From contig NZ_CP011868.1 in assembly GCF_001294645.1 (NCBI RefSeq), positions 1,488,001 through 1,552,000 of the forward strand: a stretch of DNA of 64,000 nucleotides, read 5' to 3'. The translations under genes and the position numbers were made by a program. This document shows, in pieces, positions 46,725 to 53,795 of the stretch (positions are counted from its first letter, which is position 1; each line of letters starts with the position of its first letter). This DNA comes from Pseudonocardia sp. HH130629-09. GTDB lineage: Bacteria; Actinomycetota; Actinomycetes; Mycobacteriales; Pseudonocardiaceae. Below the pieces are notes generated by a model. It was not told the origin of the DNA, did no database searches, and was given only the letters and a program-made list of their open reading frames with translations.

Positions 46725-47035
46725 CGGGGCTCATCCTCCTCGGTGTCGGCGGTGCCACCGGCCTTCAGCAGGGCCAGCAGGTACACCGTGATCGCGAAGG
46801 CGATCACGATCGCGGTGAGCACGAACGCCTGCGGCAGCGGGTCGGCCATCTGCGCCCGGTCCTGCTGGCCCAGCAGCGCAGGCTCGCGGGTCGCCATCCC
46901 GCCCGCGGAGATGATCAGGACGTTCACCCCGTGGCCGAGCAGCACGAACCCGAGCACCGTGCGCAGCAGCTCGCGCTGCAGCACCAGGTACACCCCGCCC
47001 GCGACGAGCACGGCGACGACGACCGCGGCGGTCAC
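46721..47035 (-). CDS. mrpC: Mrp antiporter subunit C, operon 2
   Basis: 104 residues from GTG 47035. NuoK-like, three helices: VVVAVLVAGGVYLVLQRELLRTVLGFVLLGHGVNVLIISAGG and PLPQAFVLTAIVIAFAITVYLLALL, with a short acidic end. The GHGVN and DPLPQA segments are family signatures. Overlaps mrpD and the upstream mrpAB by 4 nt. Confidence 0.94.
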   Translation of the reverse strand: MTAAVVVAVLVAGGVYLVLQRELLRTVLGFVLLGHGVNVLIISAGGMATREPALLGQQDRAQMADPLPQAFVLTAIVIAFAITVYLLALLKAGGTADTEEDEPR

Positions 47036-47844
47036 TCGGAGCTCCTCAGCACGGAGCCGGTGCGGGCGCGCCCGCCGATCCGGTCGGTCGCGGCCACGAT
47101 CAGCCCCACCACCATCAGGTAGATCCCCAGGTCGAACACGAACGACGACAACAGCACCCCGCCGGGCAGGTACACCGGGGTGAGGAACGGCAGCCCCAGC
47201 GGGTACACCGCGATCCCGGTGAGCAGGCTCAGCAGCAGCCCGGACCCGACCAGCGGCTCGGGCCGCAGCCGCAGCGCCCACGCGTCGCCGCGGTGGGCGA
47301 GCCGCAGGAACACGATCGCGACGCCGCCGACCAGCGAGGAGATGAACCCGCCGCCGGGCTCGTCGTGGCCGCGCCAGAGCAGGAACAGCGACATCAGGAG
47401 CATCAGCGGGGCCAGCGCGCGGCTCGCGACCCGCATGACGATCGTGTCGGCCGGGCCGTCGGTGGCGACGCGCTGCTGCGGGCTCCCCTCGGCCCCGGCC
47501 TCGCCGCGGCGGATCAGCACGAGCAGGCCGAGCGCCGCGGCCCCGACGACGACGGCCTCACCGAAGGTGTCCATGCCGCGGAAGTCGACGAGGATCGTGT
47601 TGACCACGTTGGTCCCGCCGGTCGCGGCCTCCGCGGTGTCGAGCAGGTACCCGCCGACCGGCGACGGCGCGCGGCGCCCGGTCAGGACGTAGGTCGCCGC
47701 CCCCAGCGACAGGCCCGCGGCCAGTGCGGCCACCGCGGCCGGGACCCGCCGCCACCGCGCCGGGCGGCGCAGCCGGAGCCCGCGCCCGCGCAGCACCAGC
47801 ACCGCGACGACGGTGGTCAGCACCTCGACCAGCAGCAGCGTCAT
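47032..47844 (-). CDS. mrpB: MnhB/DUF4040 3' fragment of the frameshifted mrpAB gene, operon 2
   Basis: 270 residues from ATG 47844 (MTLLLVEVLTTVVAVLVLRGRG). In order it carries the second helix of DUF4040, the MbhE-like segment (GGTNVVNTILVDFRGMDTFGEAVVVG) and a complete MnhB domain (LMSLFLLWRGHDEPGGGFISSLVGGVAIVFLRLA; GVLLSSFVFDLGIYLMVVGLIVA). This frame stays open upstream to about 47950 and there encodes SPRHALALTGFGG, the natural continuation of MrpA, but without a start codon. ATG 47844 has no clear Shine-Dalgarno. It would be made separately only if translation restarts here. Confidence 0.7.
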   Translation of the reverse strand: MTLLLVEVLTTVVAVLVLRGRGLRLRRPARWRRVPAAVAALAAGLSLGAATYVLTGRRAPSPVGGYLLDTAEAATGGTNVVNTILVDFRGMDTFGEAVVVGAAALGLLVLIRRGEAGAEGSPQQRVATDGPADTIVMRVASRALAPLMLLMSLFLLWRGHDEPGGGFISSLVGGVAIVFLRLAHRGDAWALRLRPEPLVGSGLLLSLLTGIAVYPLGLPFLTPVYLPGGVLLSSFVFDLGIYLMVVGLIVAATDRIGGRARTGSVLRSSE

Positions 47845-49645
47845 CGCGACGTCCGGGGCGCCCGCGAGCAGCAGCCACAGCGCCGTCGCCAGCCCGCCGA
47901 AGCCGGTCAGCGCCAGTGCGTGCCGCGGTGACCGAACGGGTCGTCACGGCCCCGGCGACGGTGGCCGCCACGAGCACGACGACCACCCAGTCCAGCGGAC
48001 GGGTCACCGGCCCGGGGAACGCTGCCGGCGCGGGCAGCGCCACCCAGGCGACGACGGCGAGCACCGGGAGCCGCTCCAGCGCCCGGTCGACGCGGCCGCG
48101 CCAGTGGAACAGCGCGAGACCGGTGGCGACGGTGAGCACCGACAGCACCAGGGCGGTGCCGAACCCGGGCCAGAGCACGAACGTGACCGGCTGCGAGCCC
48201 GGGTCGAGGTCGCGCGCGGCGCGGTCGGTCAGCGGGTTGAGCACCCGCACCGCGGGCCCGAGGACCAGCCCGAGCAGCGCGGCGACGGCGGCCGGTGCGA
48301 GGAACGCCCACGACGGCTCGTAGAGGCCGGGCTGGGTGAGCCTGCCGCCGAACGCGCCGTGCACGATCCGGGCGGAGTAGGCGAAGGTCAGCGCCGAGGC
48401 CACGACCGCGACGGCCGCGGCGACCGGCCCGGCACCGGGGGCGAAGTCGGCCTCCAGGAAGCCCTCGTAGAGGTTCTCCTTGGACACGAACCCGAGCAGC
48501 GGCGGCACCCCGGCCATCGACAGCGCGGCGACCCCGGTCAGTGCCGCGGTGACCGGCATGACCTTCCACAGGCCGCCGAGCTGGCGGACGTCCCGGCCGC
48601 CCGCCTCCTTGTCGATGATCCCGACCAGCATGAACAGGGTCGCCTTGAACAGGGCGTGGGCGAAGGTGTGCAGCACCGCCGCGGACAGCGCGTAGGACGT
48701 ACCGACGCCGATCGCGGCGGTGAGCAGGCCGAGCTGGCTGACGGTGGAGTGGGCGAGCATCGCCTTCAGGTCGTGCTCGCGCAGCGCCAGCACCGCGCCG
48801 ACGACGGCCGTCGCCAGCCCGAGCGGGACGAGCACCGCCGACCAGGCCACCGACGGCACGTAGATCGGGGTGAACCGCATCAGCAGGTAGATGCCCGCCT
48901 TCACCATCGTCGCGGCGTGCAGGTAGGCACTGATCGGGGTCATCGCGACCATCGCGCCGGGCAGCCAGAAGGTGAACGGCAGCTGCGCGGACTTCGTCGC
49001 CGCGGCCAGGATCAGCAGCGCCCCGGCGGGGAGGGCCAGGGGGCTGGTGAGCACCGCGCCCGGGTCGGCGAGGACCACGTCGAGGCTGGTACTCCCGGCC
49101 GCGACGCCGATCATCACCACCGCGCCGAGCAGGGCGAACCCGCCCATCGCCGTCACCACGAGCGCGCGGCCCGCTGGCAGCGCCGCCGCCGGACCGGCGG
49201 TGTTGATCAGCAGGAACGACAGGACGGTCGTGAGCTCCCAGAACACGTAGAGCAGCACGAGGTCGTTCGCGGTGACCAGGCCGATCATGGCGGCGGCGAA
49301 CCCGGTGAGCAGGCCGTAGACCGTGCCGATCGGGTAGTACGCCTCCAGGTAGCGCGGGCAGTAGGCCATCACCAGCGCGCCCACGCCCAGCACGATCGTC
49401 ACGAACAGCAGCGACAGGCCGTCCATCCGCAGGCCGAAGGAGACGCCCAGCGACGGCATCCAGGACACGCCCGCGGTGAGGACCTCCCCGCGGACGACCT
49501 CTCCGGCGGCGGTGTTCGCGTACACGGCCAGCGCGGCGAGACCCGCGGCCAGCGGGTAGCCGGCGTTGCGGCCGAGCAGCCGGGCGAGCACCGGGGCGAG
49601 CAGCGCCAGCGCGACCGCCCCACCCAGGGTGACCAGGGGGATCAC
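47032..49645 (-). pseudogene. mrpA: Fused mrpAB gene of operon 2, frameshifted near 47930
   Basis: From GTG 49645 (IPLVTLGGAVALALL; GGAGG upstream) a normal MrpA runs for about 570 residues: VTANDLVLLYVFWELTTVLSFLL, ATKSAQLPFTFWLPGAMVAMTPISAYLHAATMVKAGIYLL, LAHSTVSQLGLLTAAIG. At VAGAVTTRS the frame leaves the family and reads an Arg/Gly-rich tail to 47558. Removing the four bases TGAC at 47929-47932 (plus strand) restores TTRSPRHALALTGFGGLATALWLLL and joins the downstream MnhB part, giving about 869 residues. Such A-B fusions are known in actinobacterial Mrp operons. It could be a real lesion or a sequence error. Confidence 0.8.
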
Positions 49646-49835
49646 CGGGCAGCGCCTCCGTCCAGGGGGCCGTGGGTGCCAGGCACCCTGATCATGACTC
49701 GGGAGCATCTACCCGTTCGACGGGGTTTCCACACCGAGGTTTCCGGTCACTCCGCCAGGTTGCGCCGCGCACGATCTCCCGGGGGTGGGTGGGCCCCCGG
49801 CGTGGCGGTCCGCGGGGGCTTCGTACCCTCCCGGT
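49646..49835. other. 190-nt divergent intergenic region
   Basis: It separates the second mrp operon from the gamma carbonic anhydrase gene. It contains the -10 of the latter (49824-49829) and presumably the mrp operon 2 promoter. I see no further gene or clear operator. Confidence 0.4.
49824..49829 (+). promoter_or_regulatory. -10 hexamer TACCCT of the carbonic anhydrase-like gene (leaderless)
   Basis: TACCCT lies 6 nt before GTG 49836 with no Shine-Dalgarno, consistent with a transcript starting at the initiation codon. Confidence 0.45.
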
Positions 49836-50360
49836 GTGCCTCTGTACGCGCTCGGTGACGCCGAACCGGACATCCACCCGACCGCCTACGTCCATCCGGA
49901 CGCCGTCGTGATCGGCAACGTGACGCTGGGCCCGGAGTCCACCGTCTGGCCGACCGCGGTGCTGCGCGGCGACGACGGCCGGATCGCGGTCGGCGCCCGC
50001 AGCAGCATCCAGGACGGGTCGATCATCCACACCACCCTGCAGCAGCCGACGATCATCGGGGACGAGGTGACCGTCGGACACAACGTGCACATCGAGGCGG
50101 CCACCATCGGCAACCGGGCGCTCGTCTCGTCGGGCTCGGTGGTGCTGAACGGTGCGACGATCGGCGAGGGTGCGGTCGTGGCCGCGGGCGCGGTCGTCTC
50201 CCCGAAGGCCGACGTGCCCGCGTACCGGATGGCGCTGGGCGTGCCCGCCCGTGTCCGCGACGGCTACGAGGTGCCCGCCGACCGCTGGCGGTACGCCGTG
50301 GAGTCCTACGTCGACCGGGGCCGCCGGTTCGCCTCCCAGCTGCGCCGGTTGGAGGACTGA
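49836..50360 (+). CDS. Gamma carbonic anhydrase-like left-handed beta-helix protein
   Basis: 174 residues from GTG 49836. Hexapeptide repeats form a left-handed beta-helix ([39 protein letters not shown]). The three zinc-ligand histidines of the family are visible in [16 protein letters not shown] and its second His, and the RGDDG and QDGS elements match YrdA/PaaY/CaiE-type proteins. Carbonic anhydrase activity is plausible but unproven for this subgroup. The stop overlaps the ung start (TGATG), so the two are coupled. Confidence 0.9.
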   Translation: MPLYALGDAEPDIHPTAYVHPDAVVIGNVTLGPESTVWPTAVLRGDDGRIAVGARSSIQDGSIIHTTLQQPTIIGDEVTVGHNVHIEAATIGNRALVSSGSVVLNGATIGEGAVVAAGAVVSPKADVPAYRMALGVPARVRDGYEVPADRWRYAVESYVDRGRRFASQLRRLED

Positions 50361-51037
50361 TGGCCAAGCCGCTGCACGAGGTCGTCGAGGCCGGGTGGGC
50401 CAGGGCCCTGGAGCCGGTCGCCGAGACGATCACCGCGATGGGCGAGTTCCTGCGTACCGAGATCGCCGCGGGCCGTCGCTACCTGCCTGCCGGGGCGAAC
50501 GTGCTGCGCGCGTTCCAGCAGCCCTTCGACGACGTCCGGGTGCTGCTCGTCGGCCAGGACCCGTACCCGACCCCGGGTCACGCGGTCGGGCTGTCGTTCT
50601 CCGTCGCCCCCGGGACCCGGCCGCTGCCGCGCTCGCTGCAGAACATCTTCCGCGAGTACACCGAGGACCTCGGGCACCCGGCGCCGAGCTCGGGCGACCT
50701 GACCCCGTGGACCGAGCAGGGCGTGCTGCTGCTCAACCGGTGCCTGACCGTCGCACCGGGAGAGCCGGCCTCGCACCGCAACAAGGGCTGGGAGGAGGTC
50801 ACCGAGCAGGCGATCCGCGCCCTGGTGGCCCGCGACGCCGCGCCGATGGTGGCGATCCTCTGGGGCCGCGACGCCCGCAACCTCGCGCCGCTGCTGGAGG
50901 ACGTGCCGACGATCGAGTCGGCTCACCCGTCGCCCATGTCGGCCGACCGCGGCTTCTTCGGGTCGCGGCCGTTCAGCCGGGCCAACGACCTGCTCGAGGA
51001 GATCGGCGGGGGACCCGTCGACTGGAAGCTGCCCTAG
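50360..51037 (+). CDS. ung: Uracil-DNA glycosylase, family 1
   Basis: 225 residues, family length. The water-activating motif [13 protein letters not shown] has catalytic D67. The DNA-intercalation loop [11 protein letters not shown] lies near residue 190 with its His, and LLLNRCLTV provides the uracil-binding Asn. It removes uracil from DNA after cytosine deamination or dUTP misincorporation. In actinobacteria ung normally lies close to thiL and rpmB; the rpmB side is kept here. Confidence 0.97.
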   Translation: MAKPLHEVVEAGWARALEPVAETITAMGEFLRTEIAAGRRYLPAGANVLRAFQQPFDDVRVLLVGQDPYPTPGHAVGLSFSVAPGTRPLPRSLQNIFREYTEDLGHPAPSSGDLTPWTEQGVLLLNRCLTVAPGEPASHRNKGWEEVTEQAIRALVARDAAPMVAILWGRDARNLAPLLEDVPTIESAHPSPMSADRGFFGSRPFSRANDLLEEIGGGPVDWKLP

Positions 51038-51040
51038 GCT
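51035..51040 (+). promoter_or_regulatory. -10 hexamer TAGGCT of the DUF1707 gene (leaderless)
   Basis: TAGGCT overlaps the ung stop codon and lies 7 nt before GTG 51048; no Shine-Dalgarno lies between. Confidence 0.4.
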
Positions 51041-51047
51041 GGACCGG

Positions 51048-51653
51048 GTGGACGACCCGGGGGACATGCGCATATCGGACGCCGACCGTGAGGTGGCGGC
51101 CCGCCGGCTGCACGACGCCCTCGGTGAGGGCCGCATCACGCTGGCCGAGCTGGAGGAACGGCTCGACGCGGTCTACGCCGCCCGCGTCGCCCGGGACCTG
51201 CGGCCGCCGCTGGCGGACCTGCCGGGTGGGCTGCCGCCGTCGGTCACCGCGCTGGCGCCGGTCCCGGCCCGTCCCCCCGCGCCGTCGGAGCGGGTGCGGC
51301 TGACGACCGCCGCCGGGACGATCAAGCGCACCGGGGACTGGCAGGTCCCGGCGGCGCTGTACCTGCAGTCGTCGATGGGGACCATCCACCTCGACCTGTC
51401 CGAGGTGCGGTCGCTGCCGCCGCGGATCGACGTCGAGGTCGCGCTCGGGATGGGCGAGGTCGTGTTGGTCCTGCCCGAGGGCGGCACCGCCGACGTCGAC
51501 GGCACGAAGGCGTCCTGGGGCGAGGTGAAGACCAAGGTGCCCTCGACGCCCGGGGCCGCCGGGCCGCACGTCGTGGTCCACGGCAAGGTCGGCATGGGGT
51601 CGGTCACGGTGCGCGGTCCCCGCCGCAGCTGGTGGCGGTCCATGGTCGAGTGA
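51048..51653 (+). CDS. DUF1707 (SHOCT-like) protein with LiaF-like C-terminal domain
   Basis: 201 residues from GTG 51048. The DUF1707 helical domain (MRISDADREVAARRLHDALGEGRITLAELEERLDAVYAAR, about 7-46) is followed by a proline linker. A beta-rich domain ends it (IKRTGDWQVPAALYLQSSMGTIHLDLSEV; VEVALGMGEVVLVLPEG; VHGKVGMGSVTVRGP) resembling the cell-wall-sensing LiaF C-terminal region. No membrane helix is present. The function is unknown; a cytoplasmic stress or envelope-sensing role is only inference. Confidence 0.85.
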   Translation: MDDPGDMRISDADREVAARRLHDALGEGRITLAELEERLDAVYAARVARDLRPPLADLPGGLPPSVTALAPVPARPPAPSERVRLTTAAGTIKRTGDWQVPAALYLQSSMGTIHLDLSEVRSLPPRIDVEVALGMGEVVLVLPEGGTADVDGTKASWGEVKTKVPSTPGAAGPHVVVHGKVGMGSVTVRGPRRSWWRSMVE

Positions 51654-51672
51654 GCCGCCCGGGGAACGACGA

Positions 51673-51699
51673 AGGCCCGGTCCCCAGGGGACCGGGCCT
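51673..51699. terminator. Bidirectional hairpin between the DUF1707 gene and rpmB
   Basis: AGGCCCGGTCCC (51673-51684) pairs perfectly with GGGACCGGGCCT (51688-51699) around a 3-nt loop, between convergent genes. Confidence 0.75.
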
Positions 51700-51724
51700 C
51701 GATCGTGGTTCGGGTCTCGCGCAC

Positions 51725-51916
51725 TCAGACGCGGGTCACCTTGCCCGCCTTCAGGCAGGAGGTGCAGGCGTTGATCCGACGGCGGTTGCCACCGTTGATC
51801 GCGGCGCGCACCGTCTGGATGTTGGGGTTCCAGCGGCGGTGGGTGCGGCGGTGCGAGTGCGAGACGGACATGCCGAAGCCCGGACCCTTGCCACAGACGT
51901 CGCAGACGGCAGCCAC
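51725..51916 (-). CDS. rpmB: Large ribosomal subunit protein bL28
   Basis: 63 residues from GTG 51916 ([28 protein letters not shown]). The upstream in-frame GTG 51925 sits only 1 nt from GAGGAG, so 51916 with 8-nt spacing is preferred. Cysteine pairs CDVC and CTSC form the zinc ribbon of the zinc-binding (C+) form, which cells replace by a zinc-free paralogue under zinc starvation. The protein is part of the 50S subunit. Confidence 0.95.
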   Translation of the reverse strand: MAAVCDVCGKGPGFGMSVSHSHRRTHRRWNPNIQTVRAAINGGNRRRINACTSCLKAGKVTRV

Positions 51917-52060
51917 GTCGGACACTCCTCGGGTTGACGAACAGATTCACGAACAGATTCTCGGCACGGACGTGCCGAGGCTCGGCCTTCAAGTCTAGCC
52001 ACCCCCGTGTCGCGACCAGCGCGCGGGGCCGTCCCGCGGCACCGGGGGCCGCCGCGCACC

Positions 52061-52066
52061 TAGTGT
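52061..52066 (+). promoter_or_regulatory. -10 hexamer TAGTGT of the DAK2 gene (leaderless)
   Basis: TAGTGT lies 7 nt before GTG 52074. This favours 52074 over GTG 52065, which overlaps the hexamer. The rest of the 51917-52073 gap shows no feature. Confidence 0.45.
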
Positions 52067-52073
52067 GGTGCCC

Positions 52074-53795
52074 GTGGCCTCGCCGTTCGACCCCGCGCTG
52101 CTGCGCCGTTGGATCGACGCCGCCGCCGAGCGGCTCACCGCCGGGCGGGCCGAGATCGACCGCATCAACGTCTTCCCGGTCGCCGACCACGACACCGGGT
52201 CGAACCTGCTGCTGACCGCCCGCGCGGCCGCCTCGGCCCCGCTCGACGGGGACGCGGCCGAGGACGTCCGGCCGGTGCAGGCCGCCGCGGCCCTGGCCGC
52301 GGCCGCCGTGCGCGGAGCCCGCGGGAACTCCGGCCTGATCCTGTCCCAGCTGTTCCGGGGCCTGGCCGAGGAGCTGGAGGCCGCGGCGGCACGACGCCCG
52401 AACACCCCCGCCGGTGAGCTGCTCGCCGGGGCGCTGCGGCGGGCGGCGGCGCTGGCGGCCGTCGCGGTGTCCGCGCCGCGTCCGGGGACCGCACTCACCG
52501 TGCTCGACGCCGCCGCCGCGGCCGTCGCGGCCGTCGCGGCGCGCGTCGCCGCCGGTACGGCGTCCGGGCCCCCGGCCCCCGGCGCGACGCTCACCCGGGT
52601 CGCCGACCCTGCCGACCCCGTGGACCCCGCCGACGCGGGACACGGGACGACCGTCGCCCTCGCCGAGGCCGCGCGCGTCGCGGCGGACGCGGCGCGGGCC
52701 GCGCTGGCCCGGTCCACCGGGCGCCCGCCGGAGCTCGTGCGGGCCGGGGTCGTCGACGCGGGCGGGCTCGGCCTGGTCGTCGTCCTCGACGCGCTGGTCG
52801 CCGCGGCCGGCGGTGATCCGGCGCCGCCGCCGTCGTCGCAGGTGGCGGGGCATGGTCCGGCCTCGACGGTCACCGCCGACGGCGAGCTCGTGCCGTGGGT
52901 GCCCCAGCCGGTCTACGAGGTCACCTACTGGCTGCCCGCCCCCGACCCGGCCGCGGTGGAGACGCTGCGCGCCCGGCTCGCCGGGCTCGGGGACTCGGTC
53001 GGCCTCGCCGGGGACGGCGGCGGCGGGGTGATGGTGCACGTCCACACCACCGAGGCCGGGCCCGCGGTCGAGGCGGGGCTCGCGGCGGGGCGCCCGTCCG
53101 GGATCCGGATCGAGGCGCTGCCGCCGGTGTCGCCGAGCCGGGACCGCGCCGTCCTGCTGATGATCGAGAGCAGCGGGGCCGGGGCGCTGGCCCGGGCCGC
53201 GGGTGGGAACGTGCTGGTCGCCGACCCGGACCCGACCGTCGACGAGGTCCTGGCCGCGATCCGGGCGACCGGTGCGGAGCACGTCGTGGTGCTGCCGTGC
53301 GCGACGCACCGGCGCACGGTCACCGAGACCGCGGCGGAGCGGGTGCGCTTCGAGGGCATCGACGTCGTGGTGGTCCCGGCGAGCTCGGTGCTGCAGGGCC
53401 TGGCCGCGCTCGCGGTGCACGACCCGGCCCGCCGCGCCCCGGACGACGTCGTCGCGATGGCCGAGGCCGCGGCCGCCACCCGGACCGGTGGGCTGGCCGT
53501 CGCCGAGGCCGAGGCGCTCACCTGGGCCGGTCCCTGCCGTCCGGGGGAGATCCTCGGGATCTCCGACGGCGAGGTCGTGCTGATCGCCCCGGATCTCGCT
53601 GTCGGTGCCCTGTGGTTGGCTCACCGCATGCTCACTCCGGGTGGGGAGCTGGTGACCGTGCTGCTCGGCTCGGCCGCTCCCGACGAGCTCGGGGAGCGGC
53701 TCGCCGATGACCTGCGCCGCACCCACCCGGAGATCGACGTCGTGGTGCACCGGGGGGAGCAGGGCGACTACCCGCTGGTGCTGGGAGTGGAGTAG
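52074..53795 (+). CDS. DAK2/DhaL-domain protein, FakA (YloV)-like
   Basis: 573 residues from GTG 52074. The N-terminal DhaL domain has NVFPVADHDTGSNLLLTARAA with the Mg-ATP Asp pair (DHD), and RGARGNSGLILSQLFRGLAEEL. The middle and C-terminal DegV-linked parts have YEVTYWLPAPDP and a final LVTVLLGSAAPDELGERLADDL. FakA phosphorylates fatty acids held by a FakB (DegV) partner; no FakB gene is in this window. Mycobacteria have the same rpmB-DAK-recG order. It abuts recG with no gap. Confidence 0.88.
   Translation: MASPFDPALLRRWIDAAAERLTAGRAEIDRINVFPVADHDTGSNLLLTARAAASAPLDGDAAEDVRPVQAAAALAAAAVRGARGNSGLILSQLFRGLAEELEAAAARRPNTPAGELLAGALRRAAALAAVAVSAPRPGTALTVLDAAAAAVAAVAARVAAGTASGPPAPGATLTRVADPADPVDPADAGHGTTVALAEAARVAADAARAALARSTGRPPELVRAGVVDAGGLGLVVVLDALVAAAGGDPAPPPSSQVAGHGPASTVTADGELVPWVPQPVYEVTYWLPAPDPAAVETLRARLAGLGDSVGLAGDGGGGVMVHVHTTEAGPAVEAGLAAGRPSGIRIEALPPVSPSRDRAVLLMIESSGAGALARAAGGNVLVADPDPTVDEVLAAIRATGAEHVVVLPCATHRRTVTETAAERVRFEGIDVVVVPASSVLQGLAALAVHDPARRAPDDVVAMAEAAAATRTGGLAVAEAEALTWAGPCRPGEILGISDGEVVLIAPDLAVGALWLAHRMLTPGGELVTVLLGSAAPDELGERLADDLRRTHPEIDVVVHRGEQGDYPLVLGVE

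Noticed and set aside
47925..47945. Programmed ribosomal frameshift in mrpAB
   Set aside because: There is no slippery heptamer or following pseudoknot, and a four-base insertion is not a normal recoding layout; mutation or sequence error is simpler.
49646..49708. Extending mrpAB of operon 2 upstream to 49708
   Set aside because: GTG 49645 has GGAGG at good spacing and begins at the first membrane helix; the extension is basic and unlike the family.
25437..49835. The accessory block as an integrative element or prophage
   Set aside because: There is no integrase, tRNA target, direct repeats or phage genes at its edges, and its composition matches the flanks by eye.
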